Positions 44,652 to 54,501 of a stretch of 64,000 nt of DNA are shown here, in pieces. Within the stretch, counting starts at the first letter, position 1; each line of letters opens with the position of its first letter. The stretch comes from Stigonema ocellatum SAG 48.90 = DSM 106950 (GTDB taxonomy: Bacteria; Cyanobacteriota; Cyanobacteriia; Cyanobacteriales; Nostocaceae). The DNA lies in the NCBI GenBank assembly GCA_016903675.1, contig JADQBA010000030.1:8587-72586 (forward strand). The letters run 5' to 3'. The position numbers were made by a program, and so were the translations under genes. The notes below the pieces were generated by a model. The model saw only the letters and a list, made by a program, of their open reading frames with translations, was not told the DNA's origin and made no database searches.

Positions 44652-47617
44652 TCCTCTTGCGGATTATAAATGCAGCAAGTTTCAACCAATTTTGCACCTC
44701 ATCTTCTCTGCGCCTCTGGGGTTCTTCAAATAAAGCTTTGAGAAACTTAACAAGATATCCCTGAAACATTTCTTCATCTTGTTGGAGTTGATCGCGGCGA
44801 TCGCAAAAAGCCTGTGTCCAAGGTAGAATTGCATCTTGTATGGGTGCTGGATGCTGACTCCAGAGGGTCGCCGCCTGTTCAAAAATCCCAGCGTCTATGT
44901 TAGAATTCACGTTCAGCAATTCTTGCCACTGATGGAACACTGAAAACTTAGCAGTGGCTTTTAAAATATTGCCATTACCATATAAAACGCGAACTTGTAC
45001 AGCGTCTTTTAGTTCATCCTTAGCACATTTGTGTTCTTTTGCCTTTTTTTCTGCTTCCCAGAGATTTTCGAGGGCAATAGCAAGGGGTACTGAATGATGG
45101 GTAATGACTACACCAAAACTAATTGTTGCGTGACTCCCCATAGTGAACAAAGGACGCTTGGCAAGGGGTGCGTTTGTTCCTTCTTGACACCATCTCCAAT
45201 AATTACCTTCATTGTCAAATTCCCCGACGGGGTCTTTATCTCCTCGAAAACATTGGCGAATATCCCACAGCCATCTATCCCATTCCCACAAATTGGTGTA
45301 TGCTAGTACATCATCGCCACCTCCGTAAATTAAGCGTCCAGCATAGCGTTTTTCTGTCAGATAGGGAACGAGTTGATTGGAAAAGTCTAATAAAGCACGG
45401 CTGAGGGCGTTGTGGGTTGATGGTCCCATGCGTTTTGGCTGTTCTAGAAAATTCTGGAAAATCTCCTGGGATAGTGATAATTCTGAGGAGATGTAATCTC
45501 GATAATTTTTCAGCTTCTTACCTTTTAGCCATTCACTCATCCCGTCACCGTCACCTGCTGCTAAAACATACCAGTCAGCAGGGTTGTTTTGAGGATAGTA
45601 TTGGTCTAAAACTTGTTGAATGGTTGAACGGTAATTATTCCTGATGTCGGTTAAGTCTTCTTGCAGGCGTTTTAGGGTTTGCTGATTATCAACTTCTGTT
45701 ACGGCTTTAATCTGTTGTTGGATGTCTAAAACTTCTCGCGTTTCTAAATCTTCTATTAACCAGCCAGCATTCAATAAGCGTGGATGATAATGTCTCAACT
45801 CTGAGTCTTCATGGTCATCAATCCAGGGAATTCCCCATTTTTCGTTAATTTCGGGGATGATTTTCTCGGTTTTCAGCAGTGACTGGTGTACTGCTCGACA
45901 AGCTTGATGGTAGTGTTGTAGGTGGGTGCGATCGCTGACTTTTAAATAGCCTGCTACACCAGATGTCAGGTCAGGATAAGATGCGGCCATGGCTTGGGTG
46001 TTTTTGAGATTCAGTAAGTTGGGTAAAACTTTCTCTAACCCCCGCTTGACTGTCTCAGTTGCGTTTAGCTGTTCTCTACCATCAAATAAACCAGCTTGCT
46101 GTTCCCAGTGCTTTTTGGTTTCACCTTCAGTTATCCAATCTTGACCGGGATGTACCACTGGTCCAATACCAGAAATGGTGGAACGCGGACCAAAAGCTGT
46201 GGGAATTTGCCAATTACGAGCATTTTTTACCGCACTCAGGGTAGATCGAGTTTGGTCAAAAATATGCGGCCACCAAGAACCAACATTAACACTAAACTTT
46301 CTCCCTTGCCTTTCTAAGCGTTGTTTGTATGCTTCCCTCAAAAAGGCAATTTCAGCAGGTTGAAAGAGTTTTTGTTTATCAATGGTGTTGTAAGCTTGAT
46401 TTTGTGCATCCAACCAAAGTTGAAATTCTGCTTCCCGTTCTTGAGGAATAGCAGCATTTTTCAGGGATTCTTCTTCTTTACCAATGGGTACAGATGCCCA
46501 ATAAAATTGCCATTGGGATTGTAGCCAACCGCTCCAACTGCTACTATTAGGTTGTAGGTCTGGCATCCAGTGGCGCTGATGGTGTAATTTGTCGAAAACG
46601 AGGTGGCTGATCAATTGCCATTCTTGTAACAGTGTCTGTTTGGCGGTTTGCATGGCAGCTTGGACTTTATCCTTTGGCAGTACCAACACCAGTACGTTAG
46701 GAAATCCTGCTGTGAGGAGGGCGCGATCGCTTGGTTTTTCAACCCAGTCGCTAAATTCAGGAAATTCTTGTAGTAACCAATGGTCAATGAGTGGTTGTTG
46801 GAAGAGGCTGGGGTAAAGTAAGCTATCGGGACCGTATTGTAAAGCGAGTTTCCAGCAAACTTTGGCTGAAAGATAGTGGAATATCCAAGAACCCGCCCAG
46901 AAGTCGCGCATTTTGCGACTGGCTTTAATCAATTCTTGTACTGGGCTGAAGGTGAAGCTGGCTAAATAGGGATGAGAGAGGGTATTATTTGATGACCAAC
47001 GTTCTATTTCTGTTGTGGTCAGGTCATACCCTGCTAAAGCACCCAGCAAAGGCAGCAGTTATACTGGCGTGACTCCAAATGGAACTATCTGGTAGGCGAG
47101 TTTCTGCTGGCATTAACAGTAGGGATGCATCCTCGAATTCTTTGCAAGTTGTTTCTGGTAAACAACGCCACAGCCACCAAAATAGGGGTTTAATGTGATT
47201 TTTTGTTACTGCTGGTATCTTTTGTCGCAGATTTTCTTCTTTATTATCTAGGTATTTTTTCCGTTGTGCTAGCAGTTCTGAGTGCTGCTTAATTTTAAAG
47301 TTGAGTTTTGCCCCAGACAGCAAATGAGAGATTTGTAAGCCTTTTTCCTGGTTATGACTACCATAGTTGACACTTTGGGTAACACTGCCAATGGCGGCGC
47401 GATCGCTTGCTGAGGAGATGTAGTCAGCTAAGAGGATGTGTTTGAGAACTTTACCACCGGATGTTTCTGGATTCCAGTCGTTATCCACCCAGTTTTTCAT
47501 CACTTCCAGTTCTTGCCAGAAGCTATTACCACCCCGCCCAGTGTTGTTGTGTAACGGTTTTAGCACAGGGTCATGGAGTAATCCCCAGATTTTTGCTTGC
47601 CAGTATGCTTCTGACAC
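44638..47617 (-). pseudogene. cmr2: cmr2/cas10 with a single-base frameshift
   Basis: Large subunit of the Cmr complex, in two frames. 47617-47024 (GTG start) encodes the N-terminal part with the HD-like WGLLHDPVLKPLH, LADYISSASDRA and IWSHASITAAFAG, then runs into a stop. 47049-44638 continues as LGALAGYDLTTTE to the end, with the palm GGGDD (45310-45324) needed to make cyclic oligoadenylate, and AAGDGDGMSEW. Removing one G from the GGG run (plus-strand CCC at 47042-47044) joins them as AFAGALAGYD. A TTG at 47049 might start a palm-only product. The last residues are repeat-encoded. Either a real mutation or a sequencing slip. Confidence 0.85.
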
Positions 47618-48544
47618 AGGTGATTTTCCTTTTGTAGCATCTGGTCATTATTGTATGAATTGATATATGGTTTTGTCCAATATCAGTAGATATTCATAGG
47701 AATGAATTGGGGGGTTTTCAAGTTGGTTCCTGGTAATGCTTTTTACCAAGAGTTAAGGTTTGGGTGAATATTTTCTTATTTATTGACAAGTTGGAAGGAT
47801 TATGTTATTAACCGCAGATGAACGCAGATGAACGCAGATGAAACTGTAGTTTATTAGACATCTCCAGAAATTAATTGTGAGTTGCCCAAAATCTTTGTAG
47901 AGACGCGATCTGGCACTTCGTGCCGCAACGAGAGGCGCGTCTCTACATCTTTTATGGAGATGTCTATTTGTTTTGGGTTAGCAAACACTCAAAAACCGAG
48001 TATTGAACTCGTTGACCATAGCCTTCCAATAAATCGGATATCTTCTTTCGGCGTTTGTCACAGGGAACATCATAAGCTACCACATACAAAAACATGGAAC
48101 TTAGCGAATTTGATAGGGTTGATAAATGTGGCTGGGGTTGTACACAAACTGCTTGTATGCCTTAACCTGTTGAGTGAGTAAGTCCCATCATAGAGGTTGT
48201 TTGAAAAGTTGTTGGCGGTATCGAAGCACTTATTGATCGGAACTAACCCCCCTTAAAAAGGGGGGAACTGGAATCAAAGTCCCCCTTTTTAAGGGGGGAA
48301 CTGGAATCAAAGTCCCCCTTTTTAAGGGGGATTTAGTTCTATCTAAAAGTATTTGATACATCACTAAGGACTTTGAAAACATCCTCATAGACTCTAGCAA
48401 AACTTTCTCTTAACTCCTCAATTTTTGACTTATTATTAGCCATATTATTTTCAAATCTCAACCACAATAAGCGTATCTATTGGCACTATGTAATCTAGAT
48501 GTTATCATAAGGAATATAAGGGAAGAACAAACTACACCCTTATC
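47618..48544. other. Gap upstream of cmr2, no CRISPR array
   Basis: Holds GATGAACGCAGAT repeats (about 47815-47840), a GAGACGCG inverted repeat (about 47896-47946), and a tandem hairpin repeat (48247-48335). No gene or CRISPR-type array. The cmr promoter should lie at about 47640-47760, but no element can be assigned. Confidence 0.5.
48247..48335. repeat. Tandem 38-40-nt hairpin repeat
   Basis: CCCCCTTTTTAAGGGGG is repeated with AACTGGAATCAAAGT between, about 2.5 copies. Each palindrome could fold. Confidence 0.85.
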
Positions 48545-48549
48545 AGGAG

Positions 48550-48762
48550 GTGATAAAAATAACTCAAGCAAATGGCGGCAACGGTTCCCAACAGCCCAAT
48601 CCCAAAGATTTAGAAGTCTTTGAGCCAGCATTCGCCCCAGGCGATGAAGAGGAAAAAATTGGGTGGTATAGAACTGATGTCAAAGGCGAGGAGGGAGAGG
48701 TAATTCCCGATTCCGAACTCCCTCCAGAGTTAAAAGACAACCCACCCGACAACGCTAGTTAA
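48550..48762 (+). CDS. Small acidic protein of unknown function
   Basis: About 67-71 aa. A perfect ribosome site (AGGAGGTGAT at 48545-48554) lies upstream, but the only standard in-frame start, GTG at 48550, is inside it. The codon at normal distance is ATA (48559), an unusual start. Product is acidic, Pro- and Asn-rich (NGGNGSQQPNPKDLEVFEPA, PDSELPPELKDNPP), with no cysteines. No family recognised. Might belong with the next two small genes. Confidence 0.6.
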   Translation: MIKITQANGGNGSQQPNPKDLEVFEPAFAPGDEEEKIGWYRTDVKGEEGEVIPDSELPPELKDNPPDNAS

Positions 48763-48822
48763 AACTAGCTAACTAAACCCCCAAGACCCCCTTGGGGGCA
48801 AACTCTGACTAAAGTATAGCAA

Positions 48823-49155
48823 ATGAACACAACAACATCCGTTTACCTCCCTGACTACTATCGCGTGTTTGAGCGTATTGCTGGTGGATGGCTGATGAAA
48901 CCAAGTCATTTTTTCTATAGGCATACATCGTCAAAAACTTCGGACAACGATCTTCAGTCTTTGTACGACATCTCGCCGCAACAAGTTGCCATTGAACTAT
49001 TTCGGATCAATGGTGGGAGATCTGGCTACTATTTAGCGGATTTACGTAGTCAGAAAAATTACTACTACTGCGGTCAGGAGCCGGAAAGTGTAAAACTTAA
49101 GTTACTTGAATTGGGCATCGGTCGGGTCGATCCAATGGAGAAGCATCATGGCTAA
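48823..49155 (+). CDS. Unknown 110-aa protein
   Basis: Aromatic-rich (YLPDYYRVFERIAGGWLMKP, RSQKNYYYCGQEPESVKLKL), no signal peptide. Its stop overlaps the next gene by 8 nt. No family recognised. Confidence 0.65.
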   Translation: MNTTTSVYLPDYYRVFERIAGGWLMKPSHFFYRHTSSKTSDNDLQSLYDISPQQVAIELFRINGGRSGYYLADLRSQKNYYYCGQEPESVKLKLLELGIGRVDPMEKHHG

Positions 49156-49354
49156 ATCAGGATATCAACGCATCAAAGAATATCGCGCTCGCCAATCTTC
49201 AGGTGAACAACTTCCCACCTGCAAGATTTGCGAGCGCCTGATTAAAGGCAAGTTAAGTGTTGCGCGTGGAATATGCTCTTACTGCTTTCCAAAAACCATT
49301 GAAGGTAGTCAAGCCAATAAAGACGCCGTGAATCGTCATCGTGCCCAGCACTGA
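49148..49354 (+). CDS. Small zinc-ribbon-like protein
   Basis: 68 aa from the ATG at 49148. Basic, with CKICERLIKGKLSVARGICS then YCF, i.e. two Cys pairs spaced like a zinc knuckle. Could bind nucleic acid. Coupled to the 110-aa gene by overlap. Confidence 0.65.
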   Translation: MAKSGYQRIKEYRARQSSGEQLPTCKICERLIKGKLSVARGICSYCFPKTIEGSQANKDAVNRHRAQH

Positions 49355-50199
49355 TTAGAAACATTCAGCCCTCGTTTTCGCCACTGCGTTGCTTTATGAG
49401 TGATCGCTATCGAGACAATCCAGCTTTAGGTAAAGCGTAAAAGTGAAGTTTTTCTTCGCGTTCTTCGCGTCTTCGTGGTTCAAAAAGATTTTTAAACCGC
49501 GTTCGCCGTTAGGCGTGCCGAAGGCAAGACGCGAAGAACACGAAGGAAATCTAAGTCTTACGACTTGCACCTTGAAAGGGCTGGTCCTAGGAGATATGTT
49601 TATAAATCATTTAGGATTGCTATAGATTACGGTAATGAGATGCAAATTGGTACCGACAACCAGTCTGAGAAATAGCCTAAAGTCCTCACTACCAAATTTT
49701 CACGTCAAAACCTCTCTTTCTTTTCTTGGCGTCTTCTCCCAAGGGGAGACGCTGCGCGAAGGCGTCTTGGCGGTTCGTTAAAAAAAAATAATTTTCACAA
49801 CTCAAATAGCATTACTATATTAGCCAAAAGCAGCTGCACTGAGAAAACTTTACAATCCTTTCCAAACAAACCATCTAGAAATATCTCAAAAAAAATTGTA
49901 TAATAACGGGAAGTCAAAAAGCAAAACTGATTTTGACATACACTTTTCCCTTTTAAACCAACAACGCTATTTGACTAACCATTAGAGATTTTACATTGGG
50001 GTTTTCACACTCAACACCCTGACAAAACAAAAGTGAGATTAACTCACTTACCCTAAGCATCTTGTCGCGGGTGCAGCAAAATGCCTGATACTTGGTGGAG
50101 GAAGGTAATTCGTAGGGTAAAGACTCGGCAGCGTGTGAGGCATACCTCACCAGTCTTCTCCAAAATCCATGCATTAACCTATTGTAACTGTGCAACTCA
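49355..50199. other. Gene-free stretch upstream of hetI
   Basis: 49447-49590 is a one-ended, inverted relative of the family D element (GCACCTTGAAAGGGCTGGTC). A CTCCCAAGGGGAG hairpin lies near 49736-49749. The hetI promoter should lie in 50050-50199, but no element is clear. Confidence 0.5.
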
Positions 50200-50919
50200 A
50201 TGACTGCTGTTAATCATCAGTGGCTGCCAGCATCGGCAGATTTAACTTTATTGCAGGATGATGTCCATGTCTGGCGCATCCACCTCGATCAACCAGAAGC
50301 ACAACTGCAACATTTGACAGAAATCCTCTCCAGCGACGAAATTTCTCGGGCGAAGCGGTTCTACAAAGAACAGCATCGACACCGTTTCATCGCAGGTCGT
50401 GGTATTCTCCGAACTATACTAGCCCGCTACTTAGGTATAGACCCACAACAGTTGCAGTTTGGTTATGAACCTAACGGTAAACCAGTATTACCAGATACCT
50501 TAAATCAAACAAAGCTGTGGTTCAACTTAACTCACTCCCAAGACTTAGCTTTATGTGCAGTGAGTCGCGATCGCCTAGTTGGTGTAGACCTAGAATACAT
50601 CCGCCCAATCTCCGACATTCTCAACCTCGCCAACCGATACTTTTCACCCAACGAATACGCAGTCATGCGATCGCTTCCTCCTCACCAAATGCAAGAAGTC
50701 TTTTTCCGCTACTGGACTTGCAAAGAAGCTTACTTAAAAGCCACAGGAGTAGGAATAGGACAGTTAGAACAAATAGAGGTTTTGCTAACTCCAACAGAAC
50801 CCGCCAGACTGAAAACCGATCAACAATGGAGCGTGTTTGAATTAATACCCGCAAAAACCTCCGTAGCAGCAGTAGTTGTTGAAGGTTTTGGCTTACATCT
50901 CAAGTGCTGGGAATATTAA
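50200..50919 (+). CDS. hetI: HetI, 4'-phosphopantetheinyl transferase
   Basis: 239 aa, Sfp type. Transfers phosphopantetheine from CoA to carrier-protein Ser, activating the ACPs of HglE and the HglB carrier domain. Motifs: GYEPNGKPVL (88-97), FNLTHS (108-113), GVDLE (128-132) and WTCKEAYLKATG (172-183); Mg2+ ligands Asp130, Glu132 and Glu176 are present. It converges on the hgl genes as in Anabaena, but hetN, which lies between hetI and hglB there, is absent. Confidence 0.92.
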   Translation: MTAVNHQWLPASADLTLLQDDVHVWRIHLDQPEAQLQHLTEILSSDEISRAKRFYKEQHRHRFIAGRGILRTILARYLGIDPQQLQFGYEPNGKPVLPDTLNQTKLWFNLTHSQDLALCAVSRDRLVGVDLEYIRPISDILNLANRYFSPNEYAVMRSLPPHQMQEVFFRYWTCKEAYLKATGVGIGQLEQIEVLLTPTEPARLKTDQQWSVFELIPAKTSVAAVVVEGFGLHLKCWEY

Positions 50920-50932
50920 TATCTCACGCAAA

Positions 50933-50981
50933 GACGCAAAGACGCTAAGAAAACCTTTGCGTCTTTGCGCCTTTGCGTGAG
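50933..50981. terminator. Bidirectional hairpin between hetI and hglB
   Basis: CTCACGCAAAGACGCAAAG pairs with CTTTGCGCCTTTGCGTGAG across a short loop. It lies in the 97-bp gap of the convergent genes. It is also a common cyanobacterial repeat; no T-run. Confidence 0.6.
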
Positions 50982-51016
50982 GCTATCATTACCCAACCAT
51001 TTTGCTGGGTTTCGCT

Positions 51017-52540
51017 TTAACTCCTAACTCCCAACTCCTCACTCTTCAAAAACCCACTCTGAATCAAGTAGGAGGAGTATGTCATAAACAATTGAGAGTC
51101 TAGTGGGGAACAGACGATGGAACTACCTGCAAGTGCGTCAAGGGTTTCCTGACAACTGATGATGGGTCTTCTGGCTTGCAAATACAAGTCTGGGATAGTA
51201 AGTTGTTCTTCAGACCAGCGTTCAAGTAAGAAAGGTCGTAGGGTGTAGAGAGGATTGTCTACAGAAGACAGATTGTTGACTAAGTGTGCTTGCCATTTAT
51301 CATAGGGTATCAACTCCATGGGAAACCCGAAAGAACGCATCCAGTCAATTAAGTTTTTGAAGGGGACAGGTTGAGGATGTTGCAGGTGGAAAGCTTTGCC
51401 TATGGATTCTTGCTGACGCGATAGATAAACAATTGCTTTGGTAACATAGTCTACAGGTGACATATCTAGCATGTAGTCTACATCGGGAAAACATCCCATT
51501 TGGAGACAGCCTTTAACCATTAGATTGATAAAGTCATCTGTGTTGCATACACCTGTTTGACTATGCCCTGATATCAGTGGTGGTCTATAGATAGTAACGG
51601 GAACTCCGCGATCGCGTGCAACTTTAACTAATTTTTCCGCCACCCATTTAGTCTGAGAGTAACCGAGAAAAATACCTTCCCAATGGTCGAAGCTATCCTG
51701 TTCTTTGACAACTTTGCCAGCGTAAGCAGGTGATTCAAAAATAGCGACGCTGGAAACGTAATGTATTGGCTTGACTTTATATTCACTTGCCAATCGCAAA
51801 ACTTCCTGTGTTCCCAGAACATTGGCAGTTTTCAGTGCTGAGTAGGGATAAACATAATTTAGCATAGCAGCACTGTGATAGATGGCATCAAGATTTGCTG
51901 CCAACATTTCAAACCCTTGAGTGCTAATCCCTAAGAGTGGTTTACTTAAATCTCCTACAACAGGGATAATTCTGGGACTGTATTCTTCTTCCCAAAGAAA
52001 GTATTGTTGTAAGTTCTTTTTCAGTTTCTGTTTGCCTTCTTCTTGATTGGCTGCACGTACTAAGCAGTAAATATCTGCGTCTGTTTTGTGTAGCAGTTCT
52101 TGAATTAGAAAGGCTCCTAAAAAGCCTGTTCCTCCAGTTACAAAGACATTATCTAGGTTATTTGTCAACTTGAAAGATTTAGATGCAGGACGGATAGCCG
52201 GATCTAGAACAACTTCGGCGCTCAAATTTAGGGTTGGAGTTTTGATAAGGGAAACAGTTGTGCCGCTGTCTGACCCCAAATCTTCTGATTCTTCGGCTAA
52301 GCGCTGTGAAAGTGCTTCAACATTTGGGTAATGCCAAAGTAGGGTAGGAGATACTTCAAAACCTAGCATTTTCTCTGTTTTAGTAATCAGAGACATCGCC
52401 TTTGCTGAATCCAAACCGTAGCTATCTAATGATGCTTGGACATCTATTTCGTCTGGCTTTATTTTAAGTGCTTCTGCAAGATTCGACAAAAGCCATGCTT
52501 GAATTTCTGCTGCCGTATAAGACTGTTTTGAAGCCATCAT
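51017..52540 (-). CDS. hglB: HglB/HetM, ACP-thioester reductase
   Basis: 507 aa from the ATG at 52540, which overlaps the upstream stop by 4 nt; ATG 52537 is an alternative. An N-terminal carrier domain (Ser in SYGLDSAKAM, about 47-55) and an extended-SDR thioester reductase (NVFVTGGTGFLGAFL about 130; active Tyr/Lys in YSQTKWVAEK) release the finished chain as aldehyde or alcohol. Needed for heterocyst envelope glycolipids in Anabaena. Last gene of the minus-strand hgl run. Confidence 0.92.
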   Translation of the reverse strand: MMASKQSYTAAEIQAWLLSNLAEALKIKPDEIDVQASLDSYGLDSAKAMSLITKTEKMLGFEVSPTLLWHYPNVEALSQRLAEESEDLGSDSGTTVSLIKTPTLNLSAEVVLDPAIRPASKSFKLTNNLDNVFVTGGTGFLGAFLIQELLHKTDADIYCLVRAANQEEGKQKLKKNLQQYFLWEEEYSPRIIPVVGDLSKPLLGISTQGFEMLAANLDAIYHSAAMLNYVYPYSALKTANVLGTQEVLRLASEYKVKPIHYVSSVAIFESPAYAGKVVKEQDSFDHWEGIFLGYSQTKWVAEKLVKVARDRGVPVTIYRPPLISGHSQTGVCNTDDFINLMVKGCLQMGCFPDVDYMLDMSPVDYVTKAIVYLSRQQESIGKAFHLQHPQPVPFKNLIDWMRSFGFPMELIPYDKWQAHLVNNLSSVDNPLYTLRPFLLERWSEEQLTIPDLYLQARRPIISCQETLDALAGSSIVCSPLDSQLFMTYSSYLIQSGFLKSEELGVRS

Positions 52541-54210
52541 TTGCACACCTCTAACATAGAACGAACTGGGCAATACTGACTGTATTCATCCTGGATTTGT
52601 AGTCCTTGGATTTTCAAACTTTGAATGCGGTATAAAAATGCAGCCCCCGTCATAATGTGGTGAGCAACATCTACGACCTGACGATTATTTGGCTCAGATA
52701 AATAGGAACCCCGCACCCAGTCATTAAAACTCCCCATTGCTGGACCGCACCAAATTTGATAATCTACTTCGCGACCCTTTTCTCCAGAACTAGACCAGCG
52801 GGAGGACAATCCTAAATACCAGCGGAAAATCGCCGCCATTTTCATTTTTGGATTGTTCAGTGTTCTTGCCAATTTTTCGGGATTTTTCTCGCCTAAATAC
52901 GCGACAGTTTCTTCCCATACTTGGGCAAGAGTTTTGCGAAAAATTTGTTTTTCTAATTTCTCTCTTTCTAGAACAGGAATGTCTTCAATTGAGTCATAAC
53001 TTCTGTATATTTCATAGAGTTTTTGCGCCCGTAGAGGAAACATCGTTCCTTTTTTCAGGACTTGAAGTTTGACTCCCATTTCAAACATATCCGCTGCTGG
53101 GGCCATCATCACATCCGCCATGTCTACTTGCGCTAGCAATTGCTTGGTATGCTGACAACTTCCGGCTTCAACACAGGACTGATTAATGGAACCAGTCATG
53201 ACATAAGCAGCACCCATCATAAAACCAGCTAAAGCTGATTGTGGTGTGGCGATTCCTCCTGCTACTCCAACTCTCACGGGTGTTGAGTAACGATATTTTT
53301 CCTGAATTTCATCCCTTAATGCTAGAATAGACGGTAAGAGACAAACCAGTGGTCTATTGTCTGTATGACCCCCGGAATCAGCTTCTACAGTAATATCATC
53401 TGCCATCGGTAGCTTGGCTGCAAGAGTCGCTTGTAACTCAGTGATGAGTCCTTGTTCAACCAGTTCCTTGAGAATTTTTGGTGGTGCTGGTTGCAGAAAT
53501 TTGGTCGCTACTTCTCTGCGAGAAATTTTGGCAATGACTTTGTTTCTGATTTCAATTTGATTGGCTGCATTCAACCCAAGTCCAGATGCACGGTAATAAA
53601 CAATGTTGGGAGTCAAGTCTAAAAATGCAGAAGCTTCTACAGTTCTTACCCCATATTTGAGGTATAAATCCACTGCGCGACGTTCAATTGCTGAATCATT
53701 GGGACTGTGAATTAAATTAAATGCGTAAGGTCCAAATCCCAATTCTGCTTGAATGGAGTTAATAGCAGCTTCTAGACGCTTTGGACTTAAACCACCAGCA
53801 CCAAAGGAACTCAAAATTTTTGCTTTTCCTAGTGCAATGACCATTTCCTCAGAAGCAATACCGCCAGCCATTGCACCAGTAGCATAGGCATATTTTACGC
53901 CATGAAAGCTGAGAAAGTTTGGATCTCCCAAATTGTGAGTTGAGATTGGTGGAACAGCTGTCAGGATTTCTACTTGTCCTGTTTTACTATTTTCTGCTGG
54001 ACTCAAATAACCTTCGTTGGTGACACCAATTTTTCCTGCTAGTTTAACGATGTAGCAAGGTTTATCTAAATTGAGCAATTTCTCTTTTATATCTGCTTGT
54101 GTAAAAGCTACACAATCTAGAAGCCCTTTCCATACCTGGTGGTTGTTGAAGTTGGCACGAAAGCCTAGACCATTATCGTATTTACCTAGTACCGCATCTT
54201 CAGTTTTCAC
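52537..54210 (-). CDS. PfaD-type trans-acting enoyl reductase
   Basis: 557 aa, GTG start. FMN TIM-barrel of the PfaD family: AYATGAMAGGIASEEMVIAL, SSFGAGGLSP, VGVAGGIATPQSALAGF and GSINQSCVEAG. Reduces the enoyl bond in each cycle for the hgl synthase. Next gene starts in its stop codon. Upstream is a 291-bp gap with a family C element. Confidence 0.9.
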   Translation of the reverse strand: MKTEDAVLGKYDNGLGFRANFNNHQVWKGLLDCVAFTQADIKEKLLNLDKPCYIVKLAGKIGVTNEGYLSPAENSKTGQVEILTAVPPISTHNLGDPNFLSFHGVKYAYATGAMAGGIASEEMVIALGKAKILSSFGAGGLSPKRLEAAINSIQAELGFGPYAFNLIHSPNDSAIERRAVDLYLKYGVRTVEASAFLDLTPNIVYYRASGLGLNAANQIEIRNKVIAKISRREVATKFLQPAPPKILKELVEQGLITELQATLAAKLPMADDITVEADSGGHTDNRPLVCLLPSILALRDEIQEKYRYSTPVRVGVAGGIATPQSALAGFMMGAAYVMTGSINQSCVEAGSCQHTKQLLAQVDMADVMMAPAADMFEMGVKLQVLKKGTMFPLRAQKLYEIYRSYDSIEDIPVLEREKLEKQIFRKTLAQVWEETVAYLGEKNPEKLARTLNNPKMKMAAIFRWYLGLSSRWSSSGEKGREVDYQIWCGPAMGSFNDWVRGSYLSEPNNRQVVDVAHHIMTGAAFLYRIQSLKIQGLQIQDEYSQYCPVRSMLEVCK

Positions 54211-54360
54211 GGTATTTATTCCTTTAATTTTACTTTGGTTGGCTAATAGCTAATTGTTAATTCTCCCATTACACCCTTCCCGAATATTACCTATAGCAAT
54301 CCTATTTGATATCTCAACAGAGGGGACAAGGGGGACAAGCCAGAGGTGTTTATAAATCAT

Positions 54361-54469
54361 TTACTCCCTTTCCGCCCGAAGATTATCTATTTAATAAACC
54401 GCGAAGACGCAAAGGACACGAAGAAAGAAGAGAAAGAAGATCGGTAATCTTACACGGGGAAGGGAGTAG
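54361..54469. mobile_element. MITE family C copy
   Basis: 109 bp, starts TTACTCCCTTTCCGCCCGAA and ends TACACGGGGAAGGGAGTA. Sits in the hgl operon gap. Relatives at 7850-7949 and 61441-61549. Confidence 0.7.
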
Positions 54470-54501
54470 GATTGCTATAGCAATTAGCTATTAACGATTA
54501 A

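Noticed and set aside
33949..47617. Complete, functional type III-B locus
   Set aside because: cas10 frame is broken, a transposon splits the operon, the Cmr4 Asp seems lost, and no cas6, cas1, cas2 or array is in the window; activity would need parts from elsewhere.
48247..48335. Possible CRISPR array
   Set aside because: The units are about 38-40 nt with identical spacers, so it is a tandem hairpin repeat and not a repeat-spacer array.
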